Source: Ehretia macrophylla
Lineage: Eukaryota > Streptophyta > Magnoliopsida > Boraginales > Ehretiaceae
NCBI GenBank assembly: GCA_037974665.1
Contig: CM075773.1
Coordinates: 63,456,763-63,520,762 of the forward strand
DNA: 64,000 nucleotides
Direction of reading: 5' to 3'
The first letter of the stretch is position 1. The number at the start of each line of letters is the position of its first letter. Made by a program: the position numbers and the translations under genes. A model generated the notes under the pieces. It made no database searches and was not told where the DNA came from. It was given only the letters and a program-made list of their open reading frames with translations. Positions 1 through 10,192 of this stretch are shown in pieces.

Positions 1-478
1 GGAGCCAGAGTTGATTATAAGGGCACAAAAGTATGAGCCATAGATGCAATATTCTAAAGATAATAGCTTCAAAATAAAAATAGTGATAATATCACTATTG
101 TTCCAAAAGAACAAATAAGACACTGATATTTAGCAAATAAAATACAGCTGATATTTAGTAAATAAAAAAGGCTAATACTTAGCAAAGAAGAGAATGACAC
201 AAAGACAAGGCAGATGAAGGCAGATAACAACAGTGACGATAGAAGGTAGCCGGACACTCGGATACTTCGAAGAGAGACGACAATGTAAAGAAAGAACACC
301 AACCACGCGGGACCAGCAGGTCACTTTTGATAATAATCTTATTCAAAAAATGCACAAGTGCTTGCCTCGGGTAGAGATTTTTACATTAAACAAACAAAAA
401 ATTATTGTGGTGTCCCCATGTTATCTTCTGATTTTCATCATTCACAGAATGCACAACTTTAACTCAAATATAAATGAA
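1..478. other. Non-coding AT-rich DNA, no feature seen
   Basis: This stretch is AT-rich and gives only short overlapping open frames on both strands without recognisable motifs. I see no gene, RNA gene or repeat boundary in it. Confidence 0.5.
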
Positions 479-775
479 CAAGAAATAGCTGGAATTTTTT
501 TTAATTTTAAGGGAAAAGAATGGGGACCGCGTGCTTTTTCATGTAAATGAGTCTACCAATGTTGACTTTAACCCCATAAGAAACGTGCAAGAAATGGCTA
601 GAATTTTTGTAGGGAAAAAGATTGGGGACCGCTTGCTTTATCATGAAAAAGAACCTACCAATGTTGACTTTAACCCCATAAGAAATGAACAAGAAATGGC
701 TGGACGCAATAGGGACAATGTGCAACTTGAAATGGCTGAAAATTTTTTGAAGGAAAAAAATTGGCGACCGCGAGC
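479..775. repeat. Tandem minisatellite, ~105-bp unit, about 2.8 copies
   Basis: Units begin at about 479, 588 and 690, giving spacings of 109 and 102 bp. Each starts with caagaaat(a/g)gctgg or a near variant, then has a gggaaaaagattggggaccgc-like part, a tcatg, and a ttgactttaaccccataag block (the block is missing from the last, shorter unit). The third unit contains extra sequence around 705-735. Short open frames on both strands here (82-105 aa) are repeat translations and are not called as genes. The unit resembles nothing I recognise. Confidence 0.8.
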
Positions 776-2825
776 ATGATTTTTTTTTATTTATCATGAA
801 GACGACAAGATTTGGTGGCGTCGGAGAGCAGCTATGGTGGCGACGTCAGAGAAGGTGTCGGAGATCTGCTTCTGACGGCGTCAGAGATCTATTGACGGTG
901 GCGTCGAAGATTTGCTCCCTAAGCCGCGATTGAGATAAGTTTGTTTGTGAAGAAAATCTAAAGGAGATGAATAGTAGATAGCTGAAGGATGATGATGAAC
1001 AATAACTTTTGTGTGTGTGTGTGTGTTTTCCTCTAACGTTTTGGCTTTTGATACCAAAAAGGATATAAGACTGAAAAAGTATAATACAAGAATCTCATCT
1101 TCATGTTTTGTGTTTAGATATCTTATAGAATGTAAAACAATAGGGTTTAAATAGACAAACTAAACTACAATTGTCAAACATAATAAATGCATCAAACTGC
1201 TCAAGAATCACATTGCTCAAGATCTGATTCTCTCTCTTTAGATTCATATTTTTCTCTTTCCAATCACCTTTAAACCCATTTCAGCATATTTTCTATCTTT
1301 TACGTTAGCTTCACTTTCGTCAATCTCAACCCAAAATCTCTAAACCTCTATTATTTTTCCTTCAAGAAATTTAAATTGTCTTTGTGTACTATCAAATGCT
1401 GAAATCTCTATAAAATTTTTTTTTTAAAAAGGGAGTTTATGGATATGTATTGGTGTAGAGCATAGGTATTTGTAAAAAGCTTAATTCTTTGAAAAAGGTT
1501 CTTGGTTAGCTCCAGAGAAGAAAATATGTGACAATAAGCCAACCAAGGAAACAAGAAAACTCTTGGAGCAATATGGTCTATATCCATTAGATTATGGGAT
1601 GTATGTCTAGTGAAATCTTATTTGGTAAAGATTTATATTAAGAACAAAAGTGATCAAGATTAGGTTGAGAATATAAATGATACTGTTGATTCTTTTCACT
1701 TATGCCTTTTCGATTTGTTCTAATAACTCTTGTACTCTATTATAGGCTGGTTTTTCTTTTTCTTTTTTTTGGTCATAAGGCTGATTTTACCATGTTCAAG
1801 TTCCTGTAGATATACAGCCAAAGTAATCCGTCTTGCACATATTATTATAATCGTTGTTAATCAAATTAATTTTAGGTTTGAAGAGTAGAGAAGAAAATAA
1901 TTTATTTTCTAGTATTTTGAAAGTAAGCAAAGATGAAAAAAAATTTTAAAATGAAAAATAATGAAATTTAATATGAGGTTGTGATAAAGAGAGTGATTAT
2001 GAAAGAAAGAATCTATTGAATATCATTTAAAAGTGATTGGAGAGAGAAAATTAATTAAAAGTGAGTAAAAACAATTGGGATCTAGTTGGCATGCCAAGTA
2101 AGAGAAGTGATATTTGGGTAATACTTAAAGGAATAATATATATAGCATTACTCCATAAATAAAATAAAATTAGTTTCGTTGGGTCTGGTGTTGTTGAAAG
2201 AAGCACAAAAATGTTAGTTACCAAACATATCAAATTAATTATATATAAGCACCTTAACTGCTTATAAGCACATTTGACTAGCTTATAAGCTAAGTCAATC
2301 ATCGTCATTTTAGTAATTCGAGTACATGATTAACCTCTTTTTTTTAGTTACACATTGAAGAGGATCGAAATCTTGGATGCCATATTTCCATATAAAAATT
2401 TATAAAAGTATTATTAATTTACAAGCAATAGCTTTTGTATTATGTGAGACAAGTTCAGATATGCACATTGTTTATGCTTTTTCTTTTTTCAGATACAATT
2501 TATCTATTAGGGGAGACAAGCAATACATCAACATGAGACAACAAATGCTTAACAAGAAAGCCTTTTTTTTTTTTTAGACTTCGAGGAAGGCAAAAGCCTA
2601 GAATTGTAAACTAATCGAAGAGATATTTTACTCCTGCTGATATCCTTCTCCATGAAAGGTATTAAAGATCTTGGAGGATTGTCACTCCGAGATGCTCTAA
2701 GTTGTCGCCAACAAAAAAAAACTTGTCCAAACTAAATAAAGTATTTATATTGTAAGAAAAAAAAAATTGAATATGGATGGTACTAGACGTCCTAAAGCTC
2801 TATTTGCTACACACTATCCTTTACC
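776..2825. other. Intergenic DNA with a short GC-richer repeat patch and a (GT)n run
   Basis: Positions about 790-930 are GC-richer and contain degenerate repeats of a ggcgtcagagatct-like motif. A (GT)n microsatellite lies at about 1010-1026. The rest is AT-rich and non-coding. Around 2245-2300 short copies of cttataagc occur in both orientations and may be a decayed MITE end, but I could not define the element. Confidence 0.45.
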
Positions 2826-2913
2826 TGAACGTTTACAAGAGAATGATGAAGAAAATATGTCCTTTATGAATGGCATATTTTTAGGAGATATCCCTGAGGC
2901 AGATTCTTTTTAG
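2826..2913 (+). pseudogene. 3'-terminal fragment of a NAC gene (decayed duplicate)
   Basis: The frame matches the last 28 residues of the intact NAC protein encoded at 21333-22679 (ending NGIFLGDIPEADSF) with almost no change, and shares its TAG stop at 2911-2913. Homology starts abruptly at about 2826, equivalent to about 22593, so the DNA-binding NAC domain and most of the gene are absent. Downstream, 2914-3684 and 4123-4400 match the 3' UTR and downstream DNA of the intact gene. It is a gene remnant, not a functional gene; sequence preservation of this short tail suggests a fairly recent duplication or gene conversion. Confidence 0.85.
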
Positions 2914-4400
2914 CTCGGCAGAGCTTCACACTTCAAATTTTATGCCAGAATCATTTCGGGATTCATTGGAGCCCAGTTGCTGATAAAGAACGATCTGTCC
3001 ACAACTTGTTGATGTGCTTCAAATTGTCAAGCTTCTTAAGGAACAATCAGTGATGAAGAAAGGAAGACTTGTAATTTGTAACAGATCTTTGATAGTATAT
3101 AAATTTTCGATGTGAATTATAGAACTACGTGCAGCTTGATCTTTGATATCAGTCGGTGTCAAAGTACGTAGGTAGCCTAATTAAGGGTCTAGCTGCTTCT
3201 AAATACAAAAGCTATTTTTGTTCAAGACACAAGGTCGGTTCTGAAACTTATCTTCGTTGTAAATACTATCCTTATGGTAAATTTTTTTGACTAGTATTTG
3301 TATAAGACACAAGGTTGGTTTTGAAGTCAATCCTCGTTGTAAATACTATATTGCTTTAAATTTTGAACTGGTGACAATAAAATTAATGCAGTTCTTTATT
3401 CAATCAGTTTCTATCGCATTTGGTTTACTGTCCTTATCATATGTAATTATGTTGTGAATATTGTCCTCTCATTACCGTTCGGGGATTGCTTTTGGTTTTC
3501 ACCTTTATACCCTTTAAATTCTGATAGGTTATTATAATACAATTGGTTAGGTATACGGTTATGTTCTAACTCGCAATTTCATACATGTAAACTAAAATTC
3601 TGGATATTCATAACAATAGTAAGTAGCTAATTAAGCTGTCTGAAAACTATCAATGCTGTAGTTGAAATCTGCAATGGTTCCAACTGTAACACCCGATCCT
3701 TCACGAGACCGGAGGCTCTAATAACCATGCTATTCTCAACCCAATACCAAACCCGACCACAAAATTTAGGAAAAACGGACAAAGTCTCCGTTGTACTGTG
3801 AACATTCTGAAAACCTGTAAACACTCAATAAAGCCACAACATACTAAAACAAGCTTTTATAATTAAAATTCAAAGGTTCAAGGCTAATTCAATATACTAA
3901 ACCTGTAAACGAGTGCTCCTATCGCTTTTAGCTCAAAAGCATATTTTTCTCATTTCTAAAACAATTATTATGATTTAAGAAAAAAGCTAATTCAAGATAA
4001 TTAAGTAGTTGAAAAACAGAATGAATAGTGATTACAAAAAGTAACACGTATTGCACAGTGAAAATGCGCAAATAATAGATGCAACACTTAAAAATGTGTA
4101 CGGTAGAATCTCGAGCGTCACACCAACTGTTAGAAATCATATGAGGTGCTAATGTAACAGACATCAAACTTTTGATCATTGATGAAAAATTCTAGATGCT
4201 CTACTTTGAATTGAAAGTAGAGTGGAAATTTTAGATGTTACTTTTTAATATCTCTTACATTTCTTGGATCTGGCTTGCAATGGATAGGTGATGCAGTGAA
4301 AACCAAGTTGCTCCACGGGCAAAACAGTGGAAGATTATCCATTGTTTCAGAACCTGATTGACAAAATTTGCAAATCAGCCACGCACAAAAACTTTGCTTT
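2914..4400 (+). repeat. Duplicated NAC 3' UTR and downstream DNA (copy 1)
   Basis: This is collinear with 22680-23271 and 23989-24420, including the aataaaattaatgcag stretch and a later gaaatcatatgaggtgctaatg stretch. Two differences stand out: this copy carries a 438-bp LTR insertion at 3685-4122, and it lacks about 715 bp present at 23272-23988. Confidence 0.8.
3685..4122 (-). mobile_element. 438-bp mini solo LTR with 5-bp target duplication
   Basis: The element starts TGTAACACCCG and ends GCGTCACA, and is flanked by perfect direct repeats CCAAC at 3680-3684 and 4123-4127. Its terminus (cacgagaccggaggc) matches the start of the 2.8-kb LTR at 41385 and, in reverse, the LTR ending at 50516, so it is an internally deleted or miniature member of that Ty3-like LTR family. 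Orientation is inferred as minus because related LTRs begin TGTGACGC on their sense strand. The paralogous stretch near 24142 has one tcaac and no insert, confirming the insertion. Confidence 0.85.
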
Positions 4401-4814
4401 TGGGCCTAAATTAGCTAAATTATTTTATTTGAACTAAGGATTAAAAATTAAACTTTTGTTGGATTAGGCTTTTTAATAATTATTTGAGCCCAAGCCAATA
4501 AGTGTATTTCTAACCTAGAGTAGCCTATAAAATCTCTTGAGTTGTAGCCTAAATACATTCAGTTATTATGCCTAAGCCTTGAACATTTTTCACAACCTTG
4601 GATTTTATCACTATTTACATTCTTGTTCATGTGAAAGTCTTGGATATCTTGAAGTTTAGTGATTAATTCTTCTTAGAGGTAAGTGGTCTAATCCTCACCT
4701 TTGTAAATTTCTATATTTTTGTCCTATTACGATTATGATTTATAGAATTATTCGAAATTATTTGGTTTTAGAAATTTATTATGTATACTTTAAAATTTTC
4801 CACAAGCATTGTTA
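4401..4814. other. Non-coding DNA between duplicated blocks
   Basis: AT-rich stretch without convincing open frames. It separates the NAC-derived duplicate from the LTR retrotransposon segment and has no counterpart I could find at 24.4-27.4 kb. Confidence 0.4.
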
Positions 4815-4837
4815 TTTTATGGCAAATAAACGAAGCC
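4815..4837. mobile_element. Orphan PIF/Harbinger right terminal inverted repeat
   Basis: The end ggcaaataaacgaagcc followed by TAA (4838-4840) closely matches the right terminus of the complete Harbinger element (ending at 10192, also followed by TAA). No matching left terminus is visible upstream, so this is either one end of a deleted element or a one-ended remnant. The paralogous segment near 27418 lacks it. Confidence 0.55.
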
Positions 4838-4840
4838 TAA

Positions 4841-5754
4841 ATTTTAATGATATCCTCAAGGACTAAAAGGCTCAATTTAACAGAGGTGCAATATCTACAA
4901 ATTTGACAATAGATCCAAATGGGATGTTGATAGGAAGGGGGTAAGCCTTATGCATACTGGACTATCAACAATATAGCAAGAGTAGTAATAATTTTCAATG
5001 CAATCTTACTAAGAGACTAGGTTTTCGATTTTTAGAACCAATGACCCACAATGGTATAAGGATATTGTTTACCAAAGTATTATCAATCAATAGCACTGAA
5101 TAAAACAAAATCACTTAATGCCATCCATCTATCATTTTTATGAATAACTAAACAATCATGAAGGATGCTTAATGATTGATAACATAAAGATTCAACCAAA
5201 TGATTCAAATAAGGCAATTACAATTGGCGTATAAAAAATAAGGGGTAAGTCTTATATTACATCAAAACTTTTCATTTAACTCATAAATACATGATCAAGT
5301 TTTCCATTCTAAATAGTGAGTATAAGTATAAATGTAACAATGTCATTTTCTAACATAGCATGCAAAACAAAATTTATATAAAAGTAAATAATAGTTAGTT
5401 ACACATCCCTAAAAAATCCTCAATGAAAATAGATTCAATAGAATGCATGATTATTATAATTGAGAAGGACCAGAGTATCTTAACCAAGAGATTCCTCAAA
5501 GTTTATTCAAATAGATCAGGCTCTGGTTCAATAAATAATATAAAGAATGAAAGTGATTTCATGTTAGTGAGAATTCTTAGTTAACACTTAAAACAGAAAA
5601 AAAATAATAATGAATGAAATGAGACAATCAATGAAGTAAAAACCTTAATTACATTAGTTACGTTTGAGAATCCATACCTCGTAGAGCAAAAACATAGTTA
5701 CCCATTCCCACCTAGGTCTCAAATGATCAATGAACCTAATCTCTGACAGTAATC
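4841..5754 (-). mobile_element. LTR retrotransposon internal (leader side) segment, copy 1
   Basis: It matches 27418-28336 along its length. Just beside the adjoining LTR end at 5755, the reverse strand reads as a degenerate primer-binding-like sequence (..cagagattaggtt..), comparable with the clearer tatcagagcttagg at 45445-45460. This places the sequence on the leader side of a minus-strand element. No gag or pol similarity is visible, so it is a non-coding part or a non-autonomous element. Confidence 0.55.
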
Positions 5755-5850
5755 TGTCACGCCCCCAAAATTTGCTTAGATAAATCTCAGAAATACAACT
5801 AACGCACACTAAGAAAGGTGACCTTCCTATGACGAAAAGTGCAAAATTAA
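5755..5850 (-). mobile_element. LTR segment, split by the Harbinger insertion (first part)
   Basis: It starts TGTCACGCCCCC and matches 28337-28434. The match breaks exactly at the Harbinger element and resumes at 10193. On the sense (minus) strand this is the 3' end of the LTR. Confidence 0.7.
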
Positions 5851-5880
5851 GGCTTCGTTTGTTTGTCATAAAATAACTTG
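5851..5880 (+). repeat. Harbinger left terminal inverted repeat
   Basis: Starts GGCTTCGTTTG directly after the TAA target duplication; pairs with the right terminus ending at 10192. Confidence 0.9.
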
Positions 5881-5929
5881 CTGAGGGAAAATGTTTTCCT
5901 GAAAAATATTTTCCTGAAAAATGTTTTAT

Positions 5930-6062
5930 GATGTTTGGTTGTCACACTAAAAAATATTTTCTAGTGTTTGGTTGTCACACTAGAAAATATTTTCTGGTAT
6001 TTGGTTGTGACATTGGAAAATATTTTAAGGTCTTTGGTTGTTATTAGAAAATACTTTCCAGT
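5930..6062. repeat. Subterminal tandem repeats of the Harbinger element
   Basis: About four degenerate ~33-bp units, each with tttggttgt followed by a gaaaatattttc-like palindromic part, lie just inside the left end. Subterminal repeats often serve as transposase binding sites in such elements; that role is inferred here. The right end has related gaaaatatttta pieces near 10060-10175. Confidence 0.7.
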
Positions 6063-6579
6063 GAATTCTTTTTTACAAAAAGAATGAATTTTATTCTTAG
6101 AGAAATGTTTAAAAAAAAAAAAAATGAATGAATTTTATTATTACAAAAATATTAGTAAATAAAAAAATTGTAAATAGAATTTAAGAAACAGAAAGAAGAA
6201 CTAATTCATCTAAAAAAAATTAAAGTATGAAAGTTGCCATGTACAATAATAAGCCCGTAAAACACATACAAGCATCTATAATGATATAAATTAGATCTTA
6301 ACTAATTTAAGTATCATATTACAAAGGGTCGTAATATTACCAACATACATAATAGTTCAAGCATATCCATAATAACATAATCATATCCACCATAGTTGAA
6401 GTAAATCATCCAAAATATAATACATAGCCTAACATTAAACATATCAACCATAGTTTTTGACAAAGACAATATCCATCATAGTTAAAGCAAATCATCCATA
6501 ATATTATACATTAATAATATTAAACATTCATGGACTTTCATCAACTGTGGTTCTGAATGAAATTGAAGATCCAAAGCCT
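6063..6579. other. Harbinger non-coding part downstream of the MYB-like gene
   Basis: AT-rich sequence inside the transposon between the subterminal repeats and the stop of the MYB/SANT-like gene. No motif beyond simple A/T runs. Confidence 0.5.
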
Positions 6580-7468
6580 TCAAAGTTCACTGTTTTTGGC
6601 CATAAAAGCTTTAGCTTGCATCTCCCGCTCCACAAGATAGTCAAATACTAACGCAAGAGTGATGTCATCAAAGCCTTCAGTTTTCATTACCTCTATATAA
6701 AGATCAATTACAATAAGTTCACTTTGGCTCAGCCTGTCAATTGCATTAGCTAGTTGCCCAAGTTTCTCTGCTATTAGCTCAAAAGTTGGATCTTCCACAT
6801 TTCGGCGTCTCTTGCGATGAGACCTTGTACTCGAAGGACTAGCAAAAGAAGATGTGTCCATCATCTTGTTCATGCTCACTTCCACATCAAAATCATCAAC
6901 TGGTGTGGAGTCAACTTCAATAGCTTCTTCCAAGTTGATGTCAGTAAAGGACTTTGCAAAGTTGCTCGTCGCCATATCCTTGCCAACTACCAAAGTCATC
7001 GCATCATATATCTTAATCTTCTTGTTCAAGTATTTTTCATGATTTGGATGAGCCTGTAATGAAAATAAAAGTACGAAGCAAACATCAAGAAACATAAATA
7101 TATATAGAGTTTTATATAAAGGGTCGAAATATTACCGCCACTACAACTTCATACACATGTTTGTCACATGTGATCATCTTCATGTTGTCATCCCAACCGA
7201 AGCCACTTTTTGCTTTGAGTTGTGTAATTATCTTCCATTCTTTTTTGATAGTCCTCAAATGATTTTCAACATGAATAACTTGACAATCAACATCAAATTT
7301 ATCAACAATTGCTTTGGAAACATTTACAAAGCTTTCGGTCTTGAAAGTGGATGAAGGTTTGTTTCCCTTCATTGCCTCCTCAACCAATAATTCCATAAGT
7401 GTGTGGGACATTGGCTTTGACCACCTGAATTATTTAGCTTTACCCTTTCCATCCTTTGATGTATTCAT
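6580..7468 (-). pseudogene. Harbinger-encoded MYB/SANT-like DNA-binding protein, with one nonsense codon
   Basis: The likely start is the ATG at 7468. After 12 codons there is an in-frame TAA, then frame continues as FRWSKPM and SHTLMELLVEEAMKG, typical of plant MYB/SANT-like (Myb_DNA-bind_3) proteins. A probable intron at 7054-7135 (gtaat...ttacag on the minus strand, 82 bp) joins ..EVVVA to AHPNHEKY... The second exon has a K/R-rich segment (SHRKRRRN), possibly a nuclear signal, and a C-terminal helical region ending AKNSEL. In PIF/Harbinger elements this protein works with the transposase, aiding nuclear entry and DNA binding. The ATG lies only 3 nt after the transposase stop. If translation starts at the Met at 7411, most of the domain is still made. 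Confidence 0.8.
7054..7135 (-). other. Probable intron in the MYB/SANT-like gene
   Basis: On the minus strand the stretch starts GTAAT after ..gtggcg and ends TTACAG before gctcatcc. Removing it keeps the frame and removes the stop that ends the 99-aa open frame. Confidence 0.75.
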
Positions 7469-7926
7469 GCATTAATTATCTAATGTATTGTTGTAATCAT
7501 TCCACATCATCGTTGCTATCATTTCTCTTCTTGCCAACCATTCTCGGTTTTCTTCCCTCTCTTGTCTTTGACTTAATGTAGGCCTACGACTTTCTATGCG
7601 AACATTTTCTTCAAATTCATCCATTATGAAATCATGTGGATCAATGACCATTACGAGGTTATGAAGGATGCAACTTCCCAAAACAACATCAACTTGTGTT
7701 TGGTATCACCAATGCGGTTGAGCATCAATTACACGAAAGCGTTTCTTCAATATTTCAAACCTGCGTTCAATGGTGGTCCTCAACGAAGAGTGACGAAGGT
7801 TAAATAACTCTTTCTCATTTTTAGGTGGATGTTCACTAAATTTCGTGAGACGATATCTGACACCACGATAAGGGGAAATGATTGCATTACGGATTCCATA
7901 TCCAGCATCACCCAAGTAATACTTGC

Positions 7927-8013
7927 CTACAATTAAATAGGAAATTGTGTAATTATTTCCAATTTCATATGCATATATATACGCATACATGATTCCAAGT
8001 CTATTTCTAATAC
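7927..8013 (-). other. Probable in-frame intron in the transposase gene
   Basis: On the minus strand it starts GTATTAG after ..cctgaag and ends ATTGTAG before gcaagtatt. It is 87 bp, so it does not break the frame, but its 29 residues are absent from usual transposases. Removing it gives the normal GLKIPEGKYYLGDAGY stretch. Confidence 0.8.
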
Positions 8014-8232
8014 CTTCAGGAATCTTAAGACCGCCTTGCCTCGATAGTGCATCAGTCAATACACGTGAGTCATGTGCACTTCCTTCCCAACCAGCAAAAA
8101 CATAAGTGAATCTTAAATCAAAAGTGATTGCTGCCAACACATTTTGTGTTGTTCCATCTTTACAACCACGAAATTTGCCTTGAAATTCAAATGGGACATT
8201 TGCATCAACAAGAGTTCCATCTATTGCTCCCA

Positions 8233-8324
8233 CACAATCCTATTGATAAACATTTCTAGTCAAAATTTTAAGAAGATTAATGTAAAAGGAAAATGTCATT
8301 TTTAATAAAACATAAAACTTACTT
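8233..8324 (-). other. Probable second transposase intron
   Basis: The minus strand reads aaa|GTAAGTTTTATG ... TATCAATAG|gattgtgtggg, a good donor and acceptor. Joined as written the frame does not carry over to GAIDGT, so either a base was lost in the exon end (ccatttttaaag) or another site is used. Confidence 0.6.
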
Positions 8325-8829
8325 TAAAAATGGATAAAATCTTGTGCTGTTTGCAATTTGGGAAGGTGTTGAAAGCTCTGGGTCTTTTATGACATACTTG
8401 TACAACTTTAAAATTGCAGTCAACACAAGCTTAAAGTATCGATGGACAGTCTTCACTGATCGGTAAAATCTTCCACTAATAACCCAAAACCTAAGATTGT
8501 GTCCTAATATTTGTAGGAACATCATAACTTGTTCCTTAACAGACAAATTTATGGTTGGGCGCAATAAATTATTTATAGTTAGAAGATCACAAAGTTTATT
8601 AAAAACTATAGGTTTCATACGAATTTGCTCAACACAATAAGTGTCAGAGCGACACAATATATTGTTCATATAAAAATCTCTCTCACACTCGGCATGTAAT
8701 CGAGGTTTTCTACGTACAGACTATTTACGCTTAAGTTTTCTTAAATAGACATGACAATAGAGCTAGAGCAATTGCAACCATAGATATGGTCATCGCATGA
8801 ATTTTTTTCCTGTGACCCATAGAAGCTTT

Positions 8830-9914
8830 CTGCAGTTGCATAATAATATATAATAATGACAACTATTACTACACAGTGTAATAAAAATCAATAAAGAGTT
8901 AGTTTTATAACATAGATGTAACTAATTGCAATATACAGTGAAAGAGCCTTCAAAGAATATTTCAGAAACAAAGCTATTAAAATCATAGTTGAAGCACATA
9001 CTCCATAGCATAAGCCAGTCTTAACTAGGTACCATTATTTGGATATCTCATTTAACATACTGTATGAGCCATCAAATAGAGCAAAGTACAGCTAACACGG
9101 TCACCAGTTTCGATAAAGTAAAACAATATTGCACGAAAAGAAGAAAAACAAGCTTGTCAAAATGCAAATTGCAACAAGCACAAAGCAACAAGAAAATACA
9201 CATTCTAGTTCCTTAAAAAGCAAATCAAAATAGACAATGTAAACAAGATCCATCTTCATAAGATCAAATTTCCATTATCACAATCATTTCACTAACTTCA
9301 ACAACAAAATAGAAAATTAACAACCTTTGCAAAAATAAAAGTTGAAAAAAAAATACAAATGAGCAAATCATTATATATTTGAATGTGTTAAAAAAGATTC
9401 CATTCTCATACCTTATTGAAACTCTACACCAACTTTCAAACCACAGATCTCAGAAATTCCATAACCACACCAAATCAAACTCTAATAGTAAAAAAGAGCT
9501 CTAACACCACATTTTTAAGACATCCAAATCAACACACACCTCAAAATCGCAAATTATTGAACTTGCAACCTTTAACTTTCACTTAAATCAACAAATGTGA
9601 TTCACCAAATCCAACCTAAGATGGTGCCTATTGACAACACCACAATCAGTCATGTCTTTTACCAACACAAAAATATATATATATATATATATATATGCTT
9701 GTGAAAAAGAAAAAGAAAAAAAAATGAAAAAGTAATTAAAAAAAACAAGGAATGAAAGACAAAGTAGTGAACTAACAAAAAAAAAATAAAAAAATATGAT
9801 TGTGAAAGCTATGAACATTGGCATCTTTTAAGAAGAAAAAAAAAGAAATCAGAAATATATAGAGACAATGTTGTGAAATTTATAAAATAATAATAATAAA
9901 TAAATAAAACATAC
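8830..9914 (-). other. Probable 5' UTR intron of the Harbinger transposase gene
   Basis: On the minus strand, ATCAAG|GTATGTTTT near 9914 is a strong donor and CAACTGCAG|AAAGC near 8830 a strong acceptor, just before the ATG at 8820. The sequence in between is AT-rich and non-coding, with a (TA)n microsatellite at about 9672-9696. This is inferred from splice-site patterns only. Confidence 0.5.
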
Positions 9915-9944
9915 CTTGATCTAGATCTGATATTGTGGTAGGAG

Positions 9945-9975
9945 AAGGTGAGAGAGAGAGAAGAGAGAGACGGTG
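9945..9975 (-). promoter_or_regulatory. CT-rich tract, possible Y-patch/leader of the transposase gene
   Basis: The minus strand is a run of CT dinucleotides (gagagaga on +). CT-rich patches are common near plant transcription starts and leaders. It sits about 30 nt before the inferred 5' UTR intron donor. Confidence 0.35.
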
Positions 9976-10162
9976 AAGGCAAAAGCTTTAGCAGCCGCAC
10001 TTTTTTATGAGATGAGAGAGAAAACAGTAGGTAAAAAGTGAATGCACAACTGATGTAAAATATTTTCTTCTCCCATTTTAACTACAACTTTTCCTTTGAC
10101 TGAAAATATTTTACCATTGACTATATTTTTCGTCCTACCAAACACCGTAAAACATTTTACGG

Positions 10163-10192
10163 GAAAATATTTTATGGCAAACAAACGGAGCC
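10163..10192 (-). repeat. Harbinger right terminal inverted repeat
   Basis: Ends ggcaaacaaacggagcc before TAA at 10193-10195; the inverted counterpart of 5851-5880. Confidence 0.9.

Larger units (their letters stand above)
7472..8820 (-). pseudogene. PIF/Harbinger DDE transposase (DDE_Tnp_4 type), degraded
   Basis: Three blocks on the minus strand form one transposase. The N-terminal block (8319-8669, with similarity reaching about 8722) has CVEQIRMKPIVFNKLCDLL, typical of plant HARBI1-like proteins. The catalytic block (7706-8233) carries GAIDGT, LGDAGYG and IERRFEILKKRF, so all three expected D, D, E residues are present. The C-terminal block (7472-7681) has GSCILHNLVM. Defects: a TGA codon at about 7703-7705 between the last two blocks, a TAG near 8728, a frameshift near 8750, and an apparent 1-nt frame problem at the 8.3-kb intron. 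The best N-terminal start is the ATG at 8820. It would act in the nucleus to excise and reinsert the element at TAA/TTA sites. Confidence 0.88.
5851..10192 (-). mobile_element. PIF/Harbinger DNA transposon, 4342 bp, TIRs and TAA target duplication
   Basis: The ends are near-identical inverted repeats: left ggcttcgtttgtttgtcat, right (reversed) ggctccgtttgtttgccat, with similarity continuing inward through aaaat. The element is flanked by TAA at 5848-5850 and 10193-10195, the 3-bp target duplication typical of this superfamily. It carries two minus-strand reading frames: a DDE transposase (7472-8820) and a MYB/SANT-like protein (6580-7468). The paralogous LTR copy at 28421-28450 shows the uninterrupted site with a single TAA. 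Nonsense changes in both frames suggest it no longer makes full-length proteins. Confidence 0.93.

Noticed and set aside
233..550. 105-aa open frame running into the minisatellite
   Set aside because: It runs from plain AT-rich DNA into the tandem repeat and shows no domain.
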